A program made the translations under genes and the position numbers. The notes beneath the pieces were generated by a model. It saw only the letters and a program-made list of their open reading frames with translations. It had not been told where the DNA came from and did no database searches. From assembly GCF_028898845.1 (NCBI RefSeq), contig NZ_CP118574.1, positions 1 through 64,000 of the forward strand: a stretch of 64,000 nucleotides of DNA. The letters are read 5' to 3'. Position 1 is the first letter of the stretch, and each line of letters opens with the position of its first letter. Positions 35,029 to 48,100 of this stretch are shown in pieces. Origin of the DNA: Streptomyces sp. WZ-12 (GTDB lineage: Bacteria > Actinomycetota > Actinomycetes > Streptomycetales > Streptomycetaceae).

Positions 35029-35874
35029 GTGCTGGCGCTGATGTTTGCTGGGCAGGGAAGTCAAGGAAAAGGGATGGGAGTTGAGGTTTTCGGGCGTTAC
35101 CCGGGCCTCGTTCACTTCGCGTCAGAAGTTCTGGGATACGACCTCGTTTCCCTCTGCGCGGAGGACCCCGAGAACCTGCTCGGCCGTACCGAGTACACCC
35201 AGCCGGCGTTGTACGTCGTCAATGCACTGCGCACCTTCGAGCGGATGCACCAGGAAGACCCGTCGGCGGACTTCTATCTGGGGCACAGTCTGGGCGAGTA
35301 CAACGCCCTGCTCGCGGCCGGCGTCTTCGACTTCGAAACGGGGCTGCGACTGGTCGCCAAGCGCGGGGAGTTGATGGCGGCCGCTTCCGACGGCGGCATG
35401 ACCGCGGTGATGAACACGCCGGCGGAACAACTGCGGTCGATTTTCTCCGAGGACGACGTCGACGGCATCGACATCGCCGGCTTCAACACCGGTTCGCAGT
35501 TGGTGATCGCGGCCACCCCGCCTCAACTGACCGCGGCGCACGCCGCCTTGGAACGTCGGGACATCCGCTTCGTGCCGCTCAAGGTGAGCGCGCCCTTCCA
35601 CTCCCGGTACATGGAGCCGGCGCGCGTGCAATTCGCCGAGTTCATCGAGCAGTTCAGCTTTTCCGACCCCATCACGCCGGTGATCTCCAATGTCACGGCC
35701 AGACCGTACGAGCCGGGGCAGGTGGCACGCCTGCTCACCGAGCAGCTTGTGACGCCGGTGCGCTGGACCGACAGCATCCGCGCGCTCCTCGACAACAACG
35801 ACGGGGTCGAATTCGCCGAAATCGGCGGCTTCGCCCTCTCCCAAATGGTGTTCAAGATCAAGACTGGAGCATGA
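35029..35874 (+). CDS. Free-standing malonyl-CoA:ACP acyltransferase (trans-AT)
   Basis: 281 residues. The nucleophile is Ser87 in YLGHSLGEYNALLA, the catalytic histidine is in APFHSRYMEPA, and the opening LALMFAGQGSQGKGMG is that of discrete trans-acting acyltransferases of AT-less PKSs. It starts at GTG 35029 with AAAGGAG four bases upstream. It should load malonyl groups onto the five PKS modules, none of which has an AT, and onto the separate ACP. It is the first enzyme of the operon; the stop is three bases before the ACP start. Confidence 0.93.
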   Translation: MLALMFAGQGSQGKGMGVEVFGRYPGLVHFASEVLGYDLVSLCAEDPENLLGRTEYTQPALYVVNALRTFERMHQEDPSADFYLGHSLGEYNALLAAGVFDFETGLRLVAKRGELMAAASDGGMTAVMNTPAEQLRSIFSEDDVDGIDIAGFNTGSQLVIAATPPQLTAAHAALERRDIRFVPLKVSAPFHSRYMEPARVQFAEFIEQFSFSDPITPVISNVTARPYEPGQVARLLTEQLVTPVRWTDSIRALLDNNDGVEFAEIGGFALSQMVFKIKTGA

Positions 35875-35877
35875 CGC

Positions 35878-36129
35878 ATGGCAACGACGACAGAAACGAT
35901 TCGCCGGTACCTCGAAGACCGCTTTCTCTTCGAGTTCGACGAGACGATCACTTCGGACACCGACCTCTTCAAGGCAGGGGTCATCGATTCGTTCGGCTAC
36001 GTGAAGATGATGAGCTTCCTGGAGTCCGAGTTCTCACTCAAGATCAGCACGGAGGACATCCTGACGAACGTCTTCGTGTCGCTGACCGCGATCGATGAAT
36101 TCATCCAGAAGAAGCTCTCTGCAAAGTAG
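35878..36129 (+). CDS. Discrete acyl carrier protein
   Basis: 83 residues. The phosphopantetheine serine is Ser38 in GVIDSFGYVKMMSFLE. In glutarimide polyketide pathways (iso-migrastatin, lactimidomycin, cycloheximide) a separate ACP carries the malonyl group that the amidotransferase converts to malonamyl. Its position between the acyltransferase and the amidotransferase fits that role. Confidence 0.92.
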   Translation: MATTTETIRRYLEDRFLFEFDETITSDTDLFKAGVIDSFGYVKMMSFLESEFSLKISTEDILTNVFVSLTAIDEFIQKKLSAK

Positions 36130-36140
36130 AAGGACGGAAG

Positions 36141-38135
36141 ATGTGCGGGTTGGCTGGATTCCTCTCGACCTCCGTGCACTCCGGTGCCACCACGGAGGTC
36201 ATCACCTCGATGCTCTCGACCATCCGCCACCGCGGACCGGATGAGGCGGGCTATTACCTGGACGACGGTTTCGCCATGGGGACGGTGCGGCTGGCGATCG
36301 TTGACCTCGTCGACGGTTCGCAGCCCCTGTCCGACCCGTCACAGCGTTACTGGATCTGCTTCAACGGCGAGCTCTACAACCACCGAGAACTCCGGGCCGA
36401 ACTGGAAGCCCTCGGCCGCCCGTTCCGCACCGACCACTCCGACACCGAAGTGGTGCTCCAGGCGTGGCTGCAATGGGGTACGGACTGCTTCGTCCGGTTC
36501 AACGGCGCCTTCGCGGTTGCTATCAGGGACGCGGTCTCCGGCGACCTCGTCCTGGCCCGCGACCGCTACGGCAAGCGCCCGTTGTTCTACACCGACCACG
36601 GCGGCGACTTCCTCTTCGCCTCAGAGATGAAGGCGTTCCGCGCGTTCCCCGGGTTCCGTTTCGCCCTCGACCCGAGGGAACTGGCCACGATCTACGCCAC
36701 CTGGACTCCGCTGCCCGACCGCACGCCGTACCGGGGTATCCGCCAGCTCCCGATGGGCTCCGTGCTGACCCTCAGCGCGGGCCGCCGCTCGCTGCGGGCC
36801 TACGAGGACCTCTCCTTCGACGTGGCCGGCTTCGACGGCACCGAGGCGGAGGCGATCGAATGCGTCAGGGAGACCCTGCGCACCAGCGTGGAGTTGCGTC
36901 TCCGTTCCGATGTCGAGGTCGGCGTCTACCTCAGCGGTGGGCTGGACTCCTCGGTGGTGACGCGCCTGGCCACCCAGCTCTCCTCGCACCAAGTCCGCAC
37001 GTTCTCGGTCGCGTTCCAGGACAAGACCTTCGACGAGTCCGACAGTCAGCGCCTGGTCGCCGAGCATCTTGGCACCGAGCACTCCAGCGTCCCGATCACC
37101 GGCACGGACATCGTCGACAACTTCCTGGCCGCCGTGTACCACGCCGAGGTGCCCACCTTCCGCACCTCGTTCGTACCGATGTTCCTGCTGTCCCGGCACG
37201 TCCGCGACGCCGGCATCAAGACGGTCCTCAGCGGCGAGGGCGCCGACGAGGCGTTCCTCGGCTACTCGCTCTTCCGCGAGACGCTGTTGCGGCAGCAGTG
37301 GCAGGAACTGTCCGATGACGAGCGCCGTGCCCGACTCGCCAACCTGCACCCGGAGTTGGCCCACTTCGGCCCCGCCCATCAGGCCCATCTGCTCGGCCTG
37401 TACCAGCAGTTCTCGGTGGAGCGCCTGCCTGGCCTGTTCTCGCACGAGATGCGATACCAGAACGGCCTGTTCGCCACCCGCCTGCTCGCCGACGGCCGCG
37501 ACCCGTTCGGCGACCTCCTCGACCTCGTGTCCCAGGCCCCCGGCTACGCGCAGATGCCCGCGGTGCACAAGGCCCAGTGGCTGGAGTACAAGACCCTGCT
37601 TCCTGGTTTCCTGTTGTCCACTCAGGGCGAGCGCGCCGCGCTGGCGCACGGTGTCGAGAACCGCTGCCCGTTCCTCGACCCGGCCGTGGTGCGCGCCGCC
37701 GCGTCGGTGAACCTGCGCTACGACGACGGTCAGATCGAGAAGGCGCTGTTGAAGAAGGCGTTCCGCGCCGAGCTCCCGGAGTGGACCACCCAGCGCCCCA
37801 AGCAGCCCTACCGCGCCCCGGGCAGCACCGTGTTCAAGGAGAACCGCCCGGACTATCTGGAACTGCTGTTGTCCGAACGCGAGTTGGCCGGGCTCGACTG
37901 CGTGGACCAGCGGTTCGCCCGGCGCCTGGTGAACAAGATCATGGCGTCACCGGCGGAGGAGATCAGCACCAAGGAGGACCAGTCCTTCCTCTACCTGCTG
38001 ACGACCGCCGTGCTCAATCAGCAGTTCGTGCGGGGGGACGGCGACCTGCTGGGCCGCCCGTCGACCGCCGCGCTGAACCTGCGCGTGACCGTGGACAACC
38101 GCCGCGCCGTGCGGCAAGCGGAGGAGAGCCGATGA
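36141..38135 (+). CDS. Asparagine-synthetase-like amidotransferase (malonamyl starter formation)
   Basis: 664 residues, AsnB family. The glutaminase domain starts with the nucleophile Cys2 (MCGLAGFL), with RHRGPDEAG and CFNGELYNHREL for glutamine binding. The synthetase domain has the ATP PP-loop VYLSGGLDSSVVTRLA and LSGEGADEAFLGY. It uses glutamine ammonia and ATP to make an amide. In glutarimide pathways this enzyme amidates malonyl-ACP, giving the nitrogen of the glutarimide ring. It ends in an ATGA overlap with the PKS start, so the two are translationally coupled. True asparagine synthesis is less likely in this context. Confidence 0.93.
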   Translation: MCGLAGFLSTSVHSGATTEVITSMLSTIRHRGPDEAGYYLDDGFAMGTVRLAIVDLVDGSQPLSDPSQRYWICFNGELYNHRELRAELEALGRPFRTDHSDTEVVLQAWLQWGTDCFVRFNGAFAVAIRDAVSGDLVLARDRYGKRPLFYTDHGGDFLFASEMKAFRAFPGFRFALDPRELATIYATWTPLPDRTPYRGIRQLPMGSVLTLSAGRRSLRAYEDLSFDVAGFDGTEAEAIECVRETLRTSVELRLRSDVEVGVYLSGGLDSSVVTRLATQLSSHQVRTFSVAFQDKTFDESDSQRLVAEHLGTEHSSVPITGTDIVDNFLAAVYHAEVPTFRTSFVPMFLLSRHVRDAGIKTVLSGEGADEAFLGYSLFRETLLRQQWQELSDDERRARLANLHPELAHFGPAHQAHLLGLYQQFSVERLPGLFSHEMRYQNGLFATRLLADGRDPFGDLLDLVSQAPGYAQMPAVHKAQWLEYKTLLPGFLLSTQGERAALAHGVENRCPFLDPAVVRAAASVNLRYDDGQIEKALLKKAFRAELPEWTTQRPKQPYRAPGSTVFKENRPDYLELLLSERELAGLDCVDQRFARRLVNKIMASPAEEISTKEDQSFLYLLTTAVLNQQFVRGDGDLLGRPSTAALNLRVTVDNRRAVRQAEESR

Positions 38136-41100
38136 GTGCCGACGACATCGCGATCACCGGTCTCGCCCTCCGGTTCCCCGGCGCCGACTCGCTGGTCGAG
38201 CTGTTCGACCATCTCGCGGCCGGGCGCTCGCTGATCACCGAGGTGCCGGCGGAACGGTGGTCGAAGGAACGTTACTTCGGCGATCCGCGCGAGGACGGGG
38301 AGCGGACGAACAGCGTCTGGGCCGGGTTCGTCGAGGACGCCGACCGCTTCGACGCGGCCTTCTTCAACATCTCCCCGCGCGAGGCGGAGACGATGGACCC
38401 GCAGCAGCGGTTCGCGCTGGAGCTGGCGTGGCAGGCCATCGAGGACGCGGGCTACCGGGCGAGCGACCTCGCGGGCAGCCGCACGGGCGTGTTCATGGGG
38501 GTGAGCCACGCCGACTACGCCGAGCTGATCGAACGCGACAACGTGCCGACCGACGGTTACTTCCCGACCGGCACCGCGTTCTCCGTCGTCGCCAACCGCC
38601 TGTCCTACTTCTTCGACTTCCACGGCCCCAGCATCGCCAACGACACCGCCTGCTCCAGCTCCCTGGTCGCGCTCTACGAGGCCGTCACCGCGCTGCGCAA
38701 CGGCGACTGCGAACTGGCGTTGGCGGGTGGTGTGAACCTGTGTTGGTCGCCGAAGCTGTTCGTGGCGTTCAGCAAGGCCAGCATGCTCTCCCCCACCGGC
38801 ACCTCGCACGCCTTCGACCAGGATGCCAACGGCTTCGTCCGCGGTGAGGGCGGCGCGGTCCTCGTGCTCAAGCCGCTGGCCAAGGCGTTGGCGGACAACG
38901 ACCCCGTGTACGCGGTGATCAAGGGCATCGGTACCAACCACGGCGGCAAGACCAACTCGTTGACGGTGACCAACCCGACCGCGCAGGCCGCGCTGGTCGA
39001 GGACGTCTACACCCGCGCCGGCGTCGCGCCCGGCACCGTGGGCTACATCGAGGCGCACGGGCCGGGGACGCCGGTGGGTGACCCGATCGAGATCGTCGGC
39101 CTCAAGCGCGCCTTCCAGCGCCTGCACGACGCCGACGGGACCCGACCGCTGCCGGACACCACCGGTATCGGCTCGATCAAGACCAACATCGGTCACCTGG
39201 AGTCGGCTGCCGGCGTGGCGGGCGTGGTGAAGGTGATCGGCGCGATGGCCGCCGGGGTGCTGCCGGCGACGGTCAACTACCGGGCCCGGAACCCGTTGAT
39301 CGACCTGGACGGCAGTCCGTTCTACATCGTCGGCGACACCCGGCCGTGGCCGGCCGGTGAGGACGCGCCGCGGCGGGCGGGCGTCAGTTCGTTCGGGTTC
39401 GGCGGGACCAACGCCCATGTGCTGCTGGAGGAAGGCCAGGGCGTGCCGCCGGCCGTCGAGCAGCCGGGACCGTACGTCGTCCCGCTCTCGGCGAAGAACC
39501 CGGAGCGGTTGCGCGCACTGGCCGAACGGTTGCGGGACCACCTACAGGCACCGGAACACCCGCTGCGGCCGCGCCAGTCGCTGGCCGACATCGCCCATAC
39601 GCTGCGCACCGGCCGGGAACCGATGCGGGCCAGGGCCGCGTTGGTCGTCGCGGACCGTCAACAGCTGCTCGCCGCGCTGGAGTCCGTCGCGGACGGTGCG
39701 GTGCACAATCCCGCGGGGGCCGAGCGCGAGGTGGTGGCTGCGGCGGAGTCGTGGGTGCGCGGCGGGAGCGCCGACTGGCCCGAGCATGCCGGGGCACACC
39801 GCGTGCGGTTGCCGGCCTACCCGTTCGCGCGGGACCGGCACTGGTACGTGGCGCCGCAGGCCGGGGAGCCGGACGCCGCGACGCTGCACCCGCTCGTCCA
39901 CCGGAACACCTCCGATCTGGCGCGGCACCGCTATGCCTCCACCTTTACCGGCTCCGAGCCCTTCCTCGCCGCGCACCGGGTCCACGGCCGGCGGGTGCTG
40001 CCCGCGGTCGCGTACCTGGAGATGGCGCGGGCCGCCGTGGAGTACGCGGTGCCGCGGGCGGGGGCGGTCCGGCTGCGCGACATGGCGTGGCTGCGGCCGC
40101 TCGTCGTCGACGAACCGGCCGAAGTGCAGATCGAGTTGACTCCGCGCGGTGACGCGGTCGACGTCGCCTTCCGCCAGGGCGGGACGACGCACAGCACGGG
40201 CTGCGCCGAGGCCGTCGCGCTGCCGGAGCCGTCGCCGCTGGACCTCGACGAGCTGCGCGCGTCCTGCGACACCCCGCGCGACACCGACGAGATCTACGCG
40301 GATCTCCACGCCCAGCACCTGGAGTACGGGCCGGCCATGCGCGCGCTCCGCGACGTCCGGGTGGGGCGCGACGAGGCCGTCGCCCGCATCCGGGCTACGG
40401 AGGCCGAGGGGTACGTGCTGCCGCCCAGCGTCCTGGATGCCGCCTTCCAGACGTCCGTGGCCTTGATGGGCGAGGCGTCCGGCCCGACGCTGGCCTTCGC
40501 CCTCGATGAGCTCCGGGTCTTCCGGCCCTGCGGGTCGGAGACGTGGGCGTGGGTCCGGCGGAGCGGGGGCTCCGGGGCGCTCGCCACGTTCGACATCGAC
40601 CTGTGCGACGGCGACGGTGTGATCAGCGCCAGTCTGCGGGGGCTCGCCCAGCGCACCACCGACACGGGCCCGCGCGTGGTCGCGGCGAGCGCGCAGTGGC
40701 TCGACAGGTCGCTGAGCCCCGACGGCGGTTCCCGCACCGCGCACGTCATGGACCTGCCGGAGATCGCGCTGGCGCGTCCGGCCGACGGCGTCAACGCCGC
40801 GATCAACCAGGCATTCGCCGAGGTCCAGCGGCTGCTCGCGGCCGGCCCGAAGGACGAGCACCGGTTCGTGGTGCTGGTCGACGACCGGGTACCGGCGCAC
40901 TTCCACGCGCCGCTGGTGGGCCTGTTCCGCACGGTCGTGCTGGAGAACCCGCTCGTCTCGGGCCGGGTGGTCCGGGTGCCCGGCCTGGAGGCGACCTCCG
41001 CGGACGAGGTGTCCCGGATCGTGCGCGAGGAGTGCGCCGACGGTTCCGCCGACGCCGACGTCCGCTATACCGCCGACGGCACCCGGCAGGTGCGCGAGCC

Positions 41101-42170
41101 CGTCGAGGTGCCGTTCGGCTCCGGCCCGCAGGAGCCGAAGGTGCGGGCGGGCGGGGTGTATTGGGTGACCGGTGGCCTGGGTGGCATCGGCCGGCACCTC
41201 GCCCGCTACCTGAGCCGCGCGGGGGCAACGGTCGTCCTCAGCGGGCGGTCAGCGGACGGCTCCGTGGCGTCGCTGCGCGCGGAGGGGGTCGATGCGCACT
41301 ACCTGCCGGTCGACGTCACCGATGGCCCGGCCGTGCGCGGCGCGGTGGAGACGATGCTGCGGGTGCACGGCGCGCTGCACGGCGTCGTGCACGCGGCCGG
41401 GGTGCTGCGCGACCAGTACCTGCTGCGCAAGGACCTGACCGACGTCCGTCGGGTGGCGGCGCCGAAGGTCCAGGGCACGCTCCATCTCGACGCCGCCACC
41501 CGCCACCTCGACCTGGACTTCTTCGTGTTGTTCTCCTCGGTCGCCGGTGTCTACGGCAGCCCGGGGCAGTCCGACTACGCGGCGGCCAACGCGTTCCTGG
41601 ACGCGTTCGCCGAGCACCGGCAGGCACTGGTCGACGCGGGTGAGCGCAACGGCCGAACCGTGGCCGTCAGTTGGCCGCTGTGGGCCGACGGCGGCATGAC
41701 CGTGGACGAGCTCACCCAGGAGACGCTGCGGCGCGAGCGCGGCTGGGAGGCCCTGCCGACCGAGGACGGAGTGCGCGCCTTCGGCGGGGCGCTGCGCACC
41801 GACGCTCCCGCGCACCTCGTGGTCGCCTACGGCGCACAGCCCTCGCTCGCCGGGTCACGCCGTCCCGCGGCGGCGCGTCCGGCGCCGCCCCGCCCGGTGC
41901 CGTCGGGTGGCGCCGACGAGGGCAACTTGCAGGAGCGGACCGAGGAGTTGCTCACGGGGATCGTCGCCGAGGTCCTCCGTCACGCCCCCGAGGACCTCGA
42001 CGCGACCACCAACCTCATCGAGTACGGCATCGATTCGCTGGGCATCCTGGGGGTGACCGCGCGGTTGGAGAAGCTGTTCGGGACGCTGTCCAAGACGATC
42101 TTCTTCGAGTACCTCAACATCGCGGACGTGGCGGCGCACTTCGTGGAGTCCCGGCCGGAGCAGTTGGCGG
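38132..42170 (+). other. PKS module 1: KS-DH-KR-ACP
   Basis: KS at residues 4-433 (Cys174; the first His motif is EAHGPGT, not the usual EAHGTGT). DH about 586-850 with His615 in HRVHGRRVLP and Asp769 in DAAFQ. KR about 1006-1235 with GGLGGIG and Tyr1149. ACP Ser1302 in GIDSLG. It should turn malonamyl into an alpha,beta-unsaturated five-carbon amide thioester, the acceptor needed for the branching step. Confidence 0.88.
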
Positions 42171-45100
42171 CCGTCCTGGCGGAGGGCCCGGGCGCCGGCT
42201 CGCCGACCACCCCGGCAACGGCCCCGCCCGTGCGGGGCGATGAGCGTCGGGCGGAGGCCGGGCCGGTCGAACCCCGCGAGGCGGCGTCCGGCACCACGCG
42301 GTCCGAAGGGTCGGATTCCGTCGTCGTGGTGCGCGAACCGGCGCGGGAGGATCGGCACGACATCGCGATCGTCGGCGTCTCCGGGCGCTACCCGGGCGCC
42401 GACACCCTGGACGAGCTGTGGGAGTTGCTGGAGAACGGCCGGCACTCCTTCGAGGAGATCCCCGCCGACCGCTGGGACCACGCGGCCGTCTACGACGGCG
42501 ACCGGGCCGTGCCGGGCAAGACGGTGATCCGGACCGGGACGTTCCTCCGCGACATCGACGCGTTCGACCCACGCTACTTCCGCATCTCCAAACGCGAGGC
42601 CGAACGGATGTCCCCGGAGGTGCGGCTCTTCCTCCAAGTCGGCGTGCAGGCGCTGGAGGACGCCGGCTACTCGCGGGAGACCATCCACCGCCGCTACCAG
42701 GGCGACGTGGGCGTGCTCGTGGGGACCATGAGCAACCACTACAACCTGTACGGCTTCCAGAACAGCCTCACCCGCGGCGCCCCGCAGAGCGGCAGCTACA
42801 CCGGCACGATCCCCAACATGCTGTCCTACTTCTACGGTCTGACCGGGCCGTCGATCTTCGTGGACACCATGTGCTCGGCCTCGTCGACGTGTGTGCACCA
42901 GGCCGTGCAGATGCTGCGGGCCGGCGAGTGCCGGATGGTGGTCGCCGGGGGCATCAACCTGATGCTGCACCCGTACAACCTCGTCACCTCGTCGCAGGAG
43001 CACTTCACCACGGGCACCTCCGACGTGATCCGCAGCTTCGGCCTCGGCGTGGACGGCACCATCCTCGGTGAGGGCGTCGGCGCGGTCGTGCTCAAGCCGT
43101 TGGTCGACGCCGAGCGCGACGGCGACCACGTGTACGGGGTGATCCGGGGCACCGCCCTGTCCAACGCCGGGACCCGCAACGGCTTCACCGTGCCGAACCC
43201 GGTGATGCAGGCGCACGCCATCGAGAAGGCCCTCGACGACGCCGGGGTCGACCCGAGGACGGTCAGCTACGTCGAGGGGCACGGCTCGGGCACCGCCCTG
43301 GGCGACCCGATCGAGGTCCGGGCGTTGACCTCGGCCTACCGGAAGCACACATCGGACCGGCAGTTCTGCGCGCTCGGCTCGGTCAAGGCCAACATGGGGC
43401 ACCTCCTCGCGGCGGCCGGCATGATCGGTCTGTCCAAGGTGCTGCTCCAGTTCCGGCACGGCAAGCTGGTCCCGTCCCTGCACAGCACGGAGCTCAACCC
43501 GGACATCGACTTCGCCGACACGCCGTTCCGGGTACAGCAGTCACTCACCGAATGGAAGCCGACGGTCACCACGGCCGACGGCCGGCAGGTGACCCCGCCC
43601 CGGCGGGCCGGCCTCACCTCGATCGGCGCCGGCGGGATGAACTCGCACATCATCCTGGAGGAATACCCCGAACCTCCCGCGCGTCAGGAGCCGTTCGGCG
43701 AGCAGCTGTTCGTGTTCTCCGCGATGAACGAGGCCGCGCTCGGGCGTTATCTGGCCACCTTCCGCGACTACCTCGCCGGGATGCGGGAGGCCGACCTCCC
43801 CGACATCGCGTTCACGCTGCGGGTGGGCAAGAACGAACTGCCGCACCGCTGGGCGTTCGTGGCGGCGGACAAGCGGTCCGCGCTGGCGGCCGTCGACGAC
43901 TACCTCGGCGGCCGACGGGAGCTGCCCGTGCACGACCTCGCCACGACCTGGGTCGGCGGCAAGAGCGTCGACTGGGACCGGTTGCCGACGGCGCGCCGGG
44001 TGTCGCTGCCCGCGTACCCGTTCGAGAAGGTGCGGTGCTGGGTGGAGTCGACCGGCGGCGCACCGTCCGTGCTGGCCCCGTTGGCGTTGCGGGAGCGGTT
44101 GCACCCGTTCCTGGGACGCAACGAATCCGATGTGCGTGGCCTGCGCTACGGTGCGGACGTCCTCCTGTCCGACCTGCTCGACTACGGCTACCGCCTGGAC
44201 AAGGTCCCGGCCGTGGTGCCGACCTTCGCCGTGGATCTCGCCCTGGCCACCGCCAAGGTCAGCGGGTTCGCCGTGCAGGCGTCCGTCCACGACCTCCGCG
44301 TGGTGCGGCCGCTCGACTGGTCCGCGACCGAGCGGCTCGTGACGGAGTTCGCCGACGGTCACGGCACCGTCCGGACCGAGGACGGGTCGGCGGCCGTGGA
44401 GTTCACCGTCCGGGCCGGCACGGCCCCGTCCGGCCGGGTCGACCTGGCCGGGTTGCGGCCGGTCCGCACACGGGAGGAGTTCCTGGCCGAACTGGCCGCC
44501 GGCGGGCTCGACTACAAGCCGACGTCGTGCGCGGTCGACGGCGTGTTCCGCGCCGCGGACGGTCGGACGGTGCTGAGCGTCGGCCGGCCCGCGTTCCAAC
44601 AGGACCACGTCCGGCGGAACATCACCGTCGAGCCGTTCGTGCTCGCGGCGCTCGCGCAGGGCGTGCAGTGGGAGGCCAAGCGCGCCGGGAATCCCGACTG
44701 GCCGCGGGTCGCACCCAACCATGTCGCGGAGGTCCGGGTGCGGGCCGGGGAACCCGTCACCCACCTGGTGTTCGGGGACGACCGGATCGTGCTGGTCGGG
44801 GCGGCGGGTGAGGTCGTCGGCGAGCTCCGCGGGGTGCGATCCGGCACCGGTGGTGCGGAGCCGGCCGCGCGCCCGCTGCCGCGGACCGCCGCTGCGCCGG
44901 CCGAGGACGGGCCGGTGGGCGCGCGATCCGCCGCCCCGGCCGGGTCCGCCCTGGTCGAGGCACTGCGGTCCCTCGCCGCCGGCATCCTCAAGTTCGAGCC
45001 GGAGGAGCTCGATCCGCACACCGGACTGGACGCGTTCGGCTTCGACTCGATCTCGCTGGTGACCCTCGCCGAGGAGATCCACGAGCGGTTCGGTGTCAAG

Positions 45101-48100
45101 GTCAGCCCGGCGGTCTTCTTCGACGTCCGGACGTTGGAGGGGCTCGGCCGCCACCTCGCCGACGAGCACGGCGTCACCGTGGCCGCCGCGCCCGGGCCGG
45201 TCCGTGCCGAGGCTGCCCCGGCACGGGTCGCGTCGCACCAGCCGCGGCCGGTGCCGGCCGCGTCCGATCCGCGCGCGCCGATCGCCGTCATCGGCGCGGC
45301 GGGGCGGTTCCCCGGCGCCCGCAACCTGGACGAGTTCTGGGCGAACCTGGTGGCGGGCGAGGATTCCGTCACCGCGTTCCCCTGGCACCGGTACGACGCG
45401 GGCGACCGCGGGGCCATCGAGGCCCGGGACTTCCCCCACCGGATGGGTGCCCTCGACGACGTCGACGCCTTCGACGCGGCCTTCTTCCGCGTCCTGCCGC
45501 GCGAGGCGGAGCTGATGGACCCCCAGCACCGCCTGGCTCTGGAGACGGTGTGGCAGGCGCTGGAGGACAGCGCGTACCGCCCGTCCGGCCTGCCGACCAA
45601 CACGGGTGTGTTCATCGGCGTCACCGGCAACGACTACGCGACGCTGCTCGCCGCCAGCGGCGCGGAACCGGACGCGTTCACCTCGACAGGTACGACGCAC
45701 TCGATCCTCGCCAACCGCATCTCCTACCTCCTCGACGTGCGCGGCCCGAGCGAACCGATCGACACGGCCTGTTCCAGCTCGCTGGTGGCGGTGCACCGCG
45801 CGATGGAGGCGATCCGTTCGGGCAGGTGCGACATGGCCGTGGCGGGCGGGGTGAACGTGCTGCTCAGCACCGACACGTTCGTCAGTGCGCACCGTGCGGG
45901 CATGCTCAGCCCGGACGGCCGGTGCAAGACCTTCGACGCCGACGCGAACGGCTATGTGCGGGGTGAGGGCGTCGGTGCGGTGGTGCTCAAGTCGTTGGCG
46001 GCCGCCGAGCGCGACGGGGATGCGATCCTCGGCGTGCTCAGGGGAAGCGCGTACAACCACGGCGGTCGGGCGAACTCGCTGACCGCGCCCAACGCCGACG
46101 CCCAGGCCGAGTTGGTGACGACCGCGGTCGGCGACCTCGATCCGGACACCATCGGCTACGTCGAGACGCACGGCACCGGCACGGCCCTCGGCGACCCGGT
46201 GGAGTGCCGCGCGCTGCGCACCGCGTTCCGCCGGCTGGGTCGCAGCGACGACGGTGCGTGCGGGCTGGGTTCGGTCAAGACCAACATCGGTCACCTGGAG
46301 TCGGCCGCGGGCATCGCGGGGCTGCTGAAGGTGCTGCTCGCGCTCCGGCACGGCGTGCTGCCGGCGACCCAGCACGTCCGGCGGGTCAATCCGTACATCG
46401 AGTTGGAGGGCGGTCCGTTCCACATCGTGCGGGAGAACGAGTCCTGGCCGCGGCCCCGCAACCGTGACGGCGGTGCGTCGCCGCGGCGTGCCGGGGTGAG
46501 CAGCTTCGGGTTCGGCGGCGTCAACGCCCATGTCGTCGTCGAGGAGTACGTGCCCGGCGGCGAGGACACCGAGCACGGCCGGCGCGCGGCGCACGGGGAA
46601 GTCGGCGGGAGCGTGGCGGTGCCGCTGTCGGCGCGCACCGCGCGGCAGTTGACCGCTCGCGCCCGGGATCTGTTGGCCTACCTGGAGGGGGCAAACGAGG
46701 TGCCGCTCCGGTCCGTCGCGTGGAGCCTGCAGGTCGGCCGCGAGGAGTTGGCCGAGCGGGTCGGCTGGGTCGTCTCGTCGCGCGCCGAACTCATCGACCG
46801 GCTGCGGGCGTTCGTCACCACGGGCGACCGTGGTGCGGGCGGCGCGCTGATCGGGCGGTGGATCGACGGCGCCACCGTGGACTGGCGCGCGCAGCACGAC
46901 GGCCCGACGCCCGGACGCGCGCACCTGCCCGGGTATCCCTTCGCCCGCGAGCGGTTCTGGTTCCCCGACAGCGGCAGGGAGAACGCGCGGCAGGAGAGCA
47001 GGGAGGCCGGCGGCGCCGCACAGGCGCACGGCACGGCCCTGTTGACGCCGCGGTGGACGCCGGTGCCCGCGGTCCCGACCGCGCGGTACGAGCGGCGTGT
47101 CGTCATCCTGTGCGGGGTCGAGGGTGCGGTGCCCGGGGCCGTCGTCCTGGCGACGGCCAAGCAGCGGCCGGAGAGCCGGTTCCGCGATCTGTCGTGGCAG
47201 GTGGCGGAGGTCCTCCGGGATCTTGACGTCGCGCACGACACCACTTTGGTCCAGGTCGTGACCGACTCCCCCGCCCTGGCCGGTCTCCTGCGGAGCGTCA
47301 CCAAGGAGGACCCACGGCTCGTCGGCCAGGTCATCGCCGTCGACGGTGTCGCGGTCGACGAGGGCATCGACGTGGCCGCTGTCGTGGCGGAGAACGCGGG
47401 CACCACCGATGACCTGGTGCTGTACCGCGACGGTGTCCGGCACACGCGGACCTGGGTCCGGGCCGTGCCGGAGGGCACGGCCCCGGAGGCACCGTGGCGG
47501 GACGGCGGGGTGTATCTGATCACGGGCGGTGCCGGGGGCATCGGTGCCCTGACGGCCCGTCGGATCGCGGCCGACGTGCGGCGACCGACCCTGGTGCTCG
47601 CCGGCCGGTCACCGAGCGACGAACGGATCGAGCGCCTGCTCACCGACCTGCGTCGGGCCGGAGCGGTGGCGCGGTACGTGCGCGCGGACGTGTCCCGTTG
47701 GGAGGAGGTGCGGCATCTGGTCGCGGAGGCCGGCGAGGTGACCGGGATCGTGCACGCCGCCGGGGTGGTGCGGGACGCGCCGCTCGCGGAGAAGACCGTC
47801 GAGCAGTGGGACGAGGTGCTCGCGGCCAAGGTGGACGGTCTGGTCCACCTCGACCGGGCCACCGCGCACTGTCCGCTGGAGTTCGTGCTCGGGTACTCCT
47901 CGGGCGCCGCGGTCACCGGGAACCCCGGGCAGTCCGACTACGCGACGGCCAACGCCTATCTCGACACGTTCGCCGCGGTGCGCAACACGTGGGTCGCGGA
48001 CGGACGCCGCCGCGGGCGCACGCTCTGCCTCGCCTGGCCGCTGTGGGAGGACGGCGGCATGCAGGTGAACGACCGTACGCGCGCCTACCTTTGGGCGGAC

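Noticed and set aside
36141..38135. Primary-metabolism asparagine synthetase
   Set aside because: Its translational coupling to the trans-AT PKS and position after the free ACP match the dedicated amidotransferase of glutarimide pathways.
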